Source: Alentia gelatinosa
Lineage: Eukaryota > Annelida > Polychaeta > Phyllodocida > Polynoidae
Direction of reading: 5' to 3'
DNA: 64,000 nt
Assembly (NCBI GenBank): GCA_950022655.1
Contig: OX465582.1
Location: 93,448,704 to 93,512,703 of the forward strand
A model generated the notes under the pieces. That model worked only from the letters and a program-made list of their open reading frames with translations, ran no database searches and was not told the DNA's origin. Within the stretch, counting starts at the first letter, position 1, and each line of letters starts with the position of its first letter. Positions 62,871 to 64,000 of this stretch are shown one piece after another. The position numbers and the translations under genes are program-made.

Positions 62871-63067
62871 AGGCCTTTTTCCATTGGCCGACAAACAAGG
62901 TGTAGATTTTCTTTTATCATTCCTCAGTCCCAGGAAACCTATTTCCATTTTGTGCTAGGGTCCGTCGGTGGTTCCTTAATGTAAATTGGTGATGGCCTAT
63001 GGAAAAAGGCTATTAGGAGAACACATAAAAACCTACACCGTATTTGTCAGCCAATGGAAACGGGCCT
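62871..63067. mobile_element. MITE family E copy 3
   Basis: Ends AGGCCTTTTTCCATTGGCCG and CCAATGGAAACGGGCCT, inner arms GGTGTAGATTTTC/AAACCTACACC, and GGTCCGTCGGTGGTTCC as in other copies. About 197 bp. Target duplication not clear beyond a shared A or TA. Confidence 0.8.
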
Positions 63068-63746
63068 ATGGAGATCTATGACAATTCAACATATTCGATT
63101 GTGGTAGAGCATTGAGGTGCATTGTAGTGCTTCAGGAACATAGCGTAGTTTGTTTAACTCAGGATTTCTATTATACTGGAGTTGACATTTGGATCTTCCA
63201 AAGGCTCCGGTTTTTAAATTTCCAAATTGCTATTTAGCCATACCTTTTATTTCTTTCTTGTAGTAAGCTTTTATTTCCATGATATTTCCATCACATTAAC
63301 TCTATCATGTAAAATGTTCAAAATTAAGCAGAATATCAAACTTCAAGTCATGTTTTCGTGCTCTTTTTTCACAGTGGCAATGATTAGAATTAATTATCGA
63401 GAAAATAAAAGATATACAGACAATTGTTTGACTTTCCTTTTCAAGGATACCATGCTCGTGTTTACATACCAGTTACAGATAATACTTTCAGATAACACCA
63501 TATGTAAGTTACACTATCATTCCTTATCTAATATGGATATTGAATAAACATAACAATACTAATAACACCAATTAATTAATAGGAGATATTCCTATATACC
63601 TATGGCTGTACACTCTATGCTTACACCACGCTCTGGGGGGTGGAGTAACTATCTGATACTACCCAAGGTTGGTATACTACCCAAGGTTGCCGTATACTAC
63701 CCAAGGTTGACATTTAGACCAATCAGATTGTCTCTTATTAAACCAC
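63068..63746. other. Unassigned AT-rich sequence
   Basis: A 106-codon frame at 63227-63547 lacks any recognisable motif and lies in AT-rich DNA. TACTACCCAAGGTTG is repeated three times at about 63657-63710. No gene called. Confidence 0.5.
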
Positions 63747-63916
63747 ATTTGAAGGTATATAGGAATAGGGAAACCAAGTACCAGTGAAAGGAAGTCAAAA
63801 TTACTCGGTAAGGCTTGGAAAAATTACTGCCCGCGGCCAGGGCCTTGGGCAGTAATTTTTTCAAGCCTTACCTCGTAACTTTGACTTCCTTTCACCGGAA
63901 CATAGTTTCCCTCTAA
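63747..63916. repeat. Family H hairpin, copy 2 (inverted relative to copy 1)
   Basis: AATAGGGAAACCAAGTACCA, AAAAATTACTGCCCGCGGCC, GGGCAGTAATTTTTTCAAGC and CCGGAACATAGTTTCCCT are the reverse complement of 6447-6592 with a slightly longer stem. Flanking TTTGAAGGTATATAGG/CCTATATACCTTCAAA is also shared. Confidence 0.78.
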
Positions 63917-64000
63917 TATGACCTGCCTCAATATGTTAGGTAATGCTTATGTATACTTTCTTCAAGTCACCAATGTAGTAGTGTGCTAGTCTTTACCATA

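Noticed and set aside
1..64000. tRNA, rRNA and snRNA genes
   Set aside because: I looked for GGTTCGAATCC-type B boxes with paired acceptor stems and for rRNA cores on both strands by eye and found none; a covariance-model scan would be decisive.

Overview
The window looks like nuclear DNA of a non-vertebrate animal, probably a marine invertebrate. This is an inference from three things: AT-rich intergenic sequence, many short inverted-repeat DNA transposons (MITEs) with several target-site types (TTAA, TA, TAA/TTA), and a metazoan CR1/L2-like LINE with an SGNH-hydrolase ORF1. A SINE-like retroposon with a TTTG-repeat tail fits too. I found no convincing host gene and no rRNA, tRNA, CRISPR array or bacterial feature. 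Nearly all the open frames lie in transposon remnants or simple repeats.

Layout. 1-32 kb: a mosaic of interspersed MITEs, some nested. The clearest nest is 21.1-23.2 kb, where one hairpin-type element sits inside another. 30.9-31.3 kb: a LINE C-terminal remnant. 32.7-37.7 kb: the main coding object, a decayed LINE with a NADAR domain, an SGNH hydrolase, a small hydrophobic ORF, an AP-endonuclease and a reverse transcriptase. 38.5-39.9 kb: two more retroelement coding fragments on opposite strands. 40-54 kb: more MITEs, a SINE inserted in a MITE with a perfect 15-bp target duplication, a (CT)n tract, and two CTCF-like motifs. 54.6-61.3 kb: a TTAA-flanked element holding a 5.5-kb composite element, which itself contains a ~4.8-kb inverted pair of 16-bp minisatellite arrays, into which a further hairpin element has inserted. 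61.3-64 kb: more MITEs; the last (63.75-63.92 kb) is an inverted copy of one at 6.45 kb.

Family labels are mine. A: GGCCCGGCGTCCACC ends (4 copies). B: AGGCCCCGCACCCAC ends. C: TTAA/CCCTTT ends, piggyBac-like (6 copies). D, W, P: bipartite elements with a TTTATYNNNYCC-type inverted module next to a hairpin module. E: AGGCCCGTTTCCATTGG ends. F: TA/CAGTAAAACCCC ends, pogo/Tigger-like. G, H: long hairpins. I: CACTGCRYGAAAMYANC ends. J: GCACC...TCATAAGATC ends. L: cluster of GGGGACACACCAAGCGAG inverted copies. M, R, T: interspersed repeats without clear ends. N: AGGGTGGCGTCCACC ends. Q: AAGGCCTCTTCCAC ends. S: AAAGGCRTATC ends. U: TGCCCCAGTCACACTGG ends, Harbinger-like. V: GGGACCTGTTTCACTAG ends.

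How parts work together: only the LINE has its own protein-coding capacity, and this copy is broken by stops, deletions and a frameshift. All MITEs would have depended on transposases encoded elsewhere.
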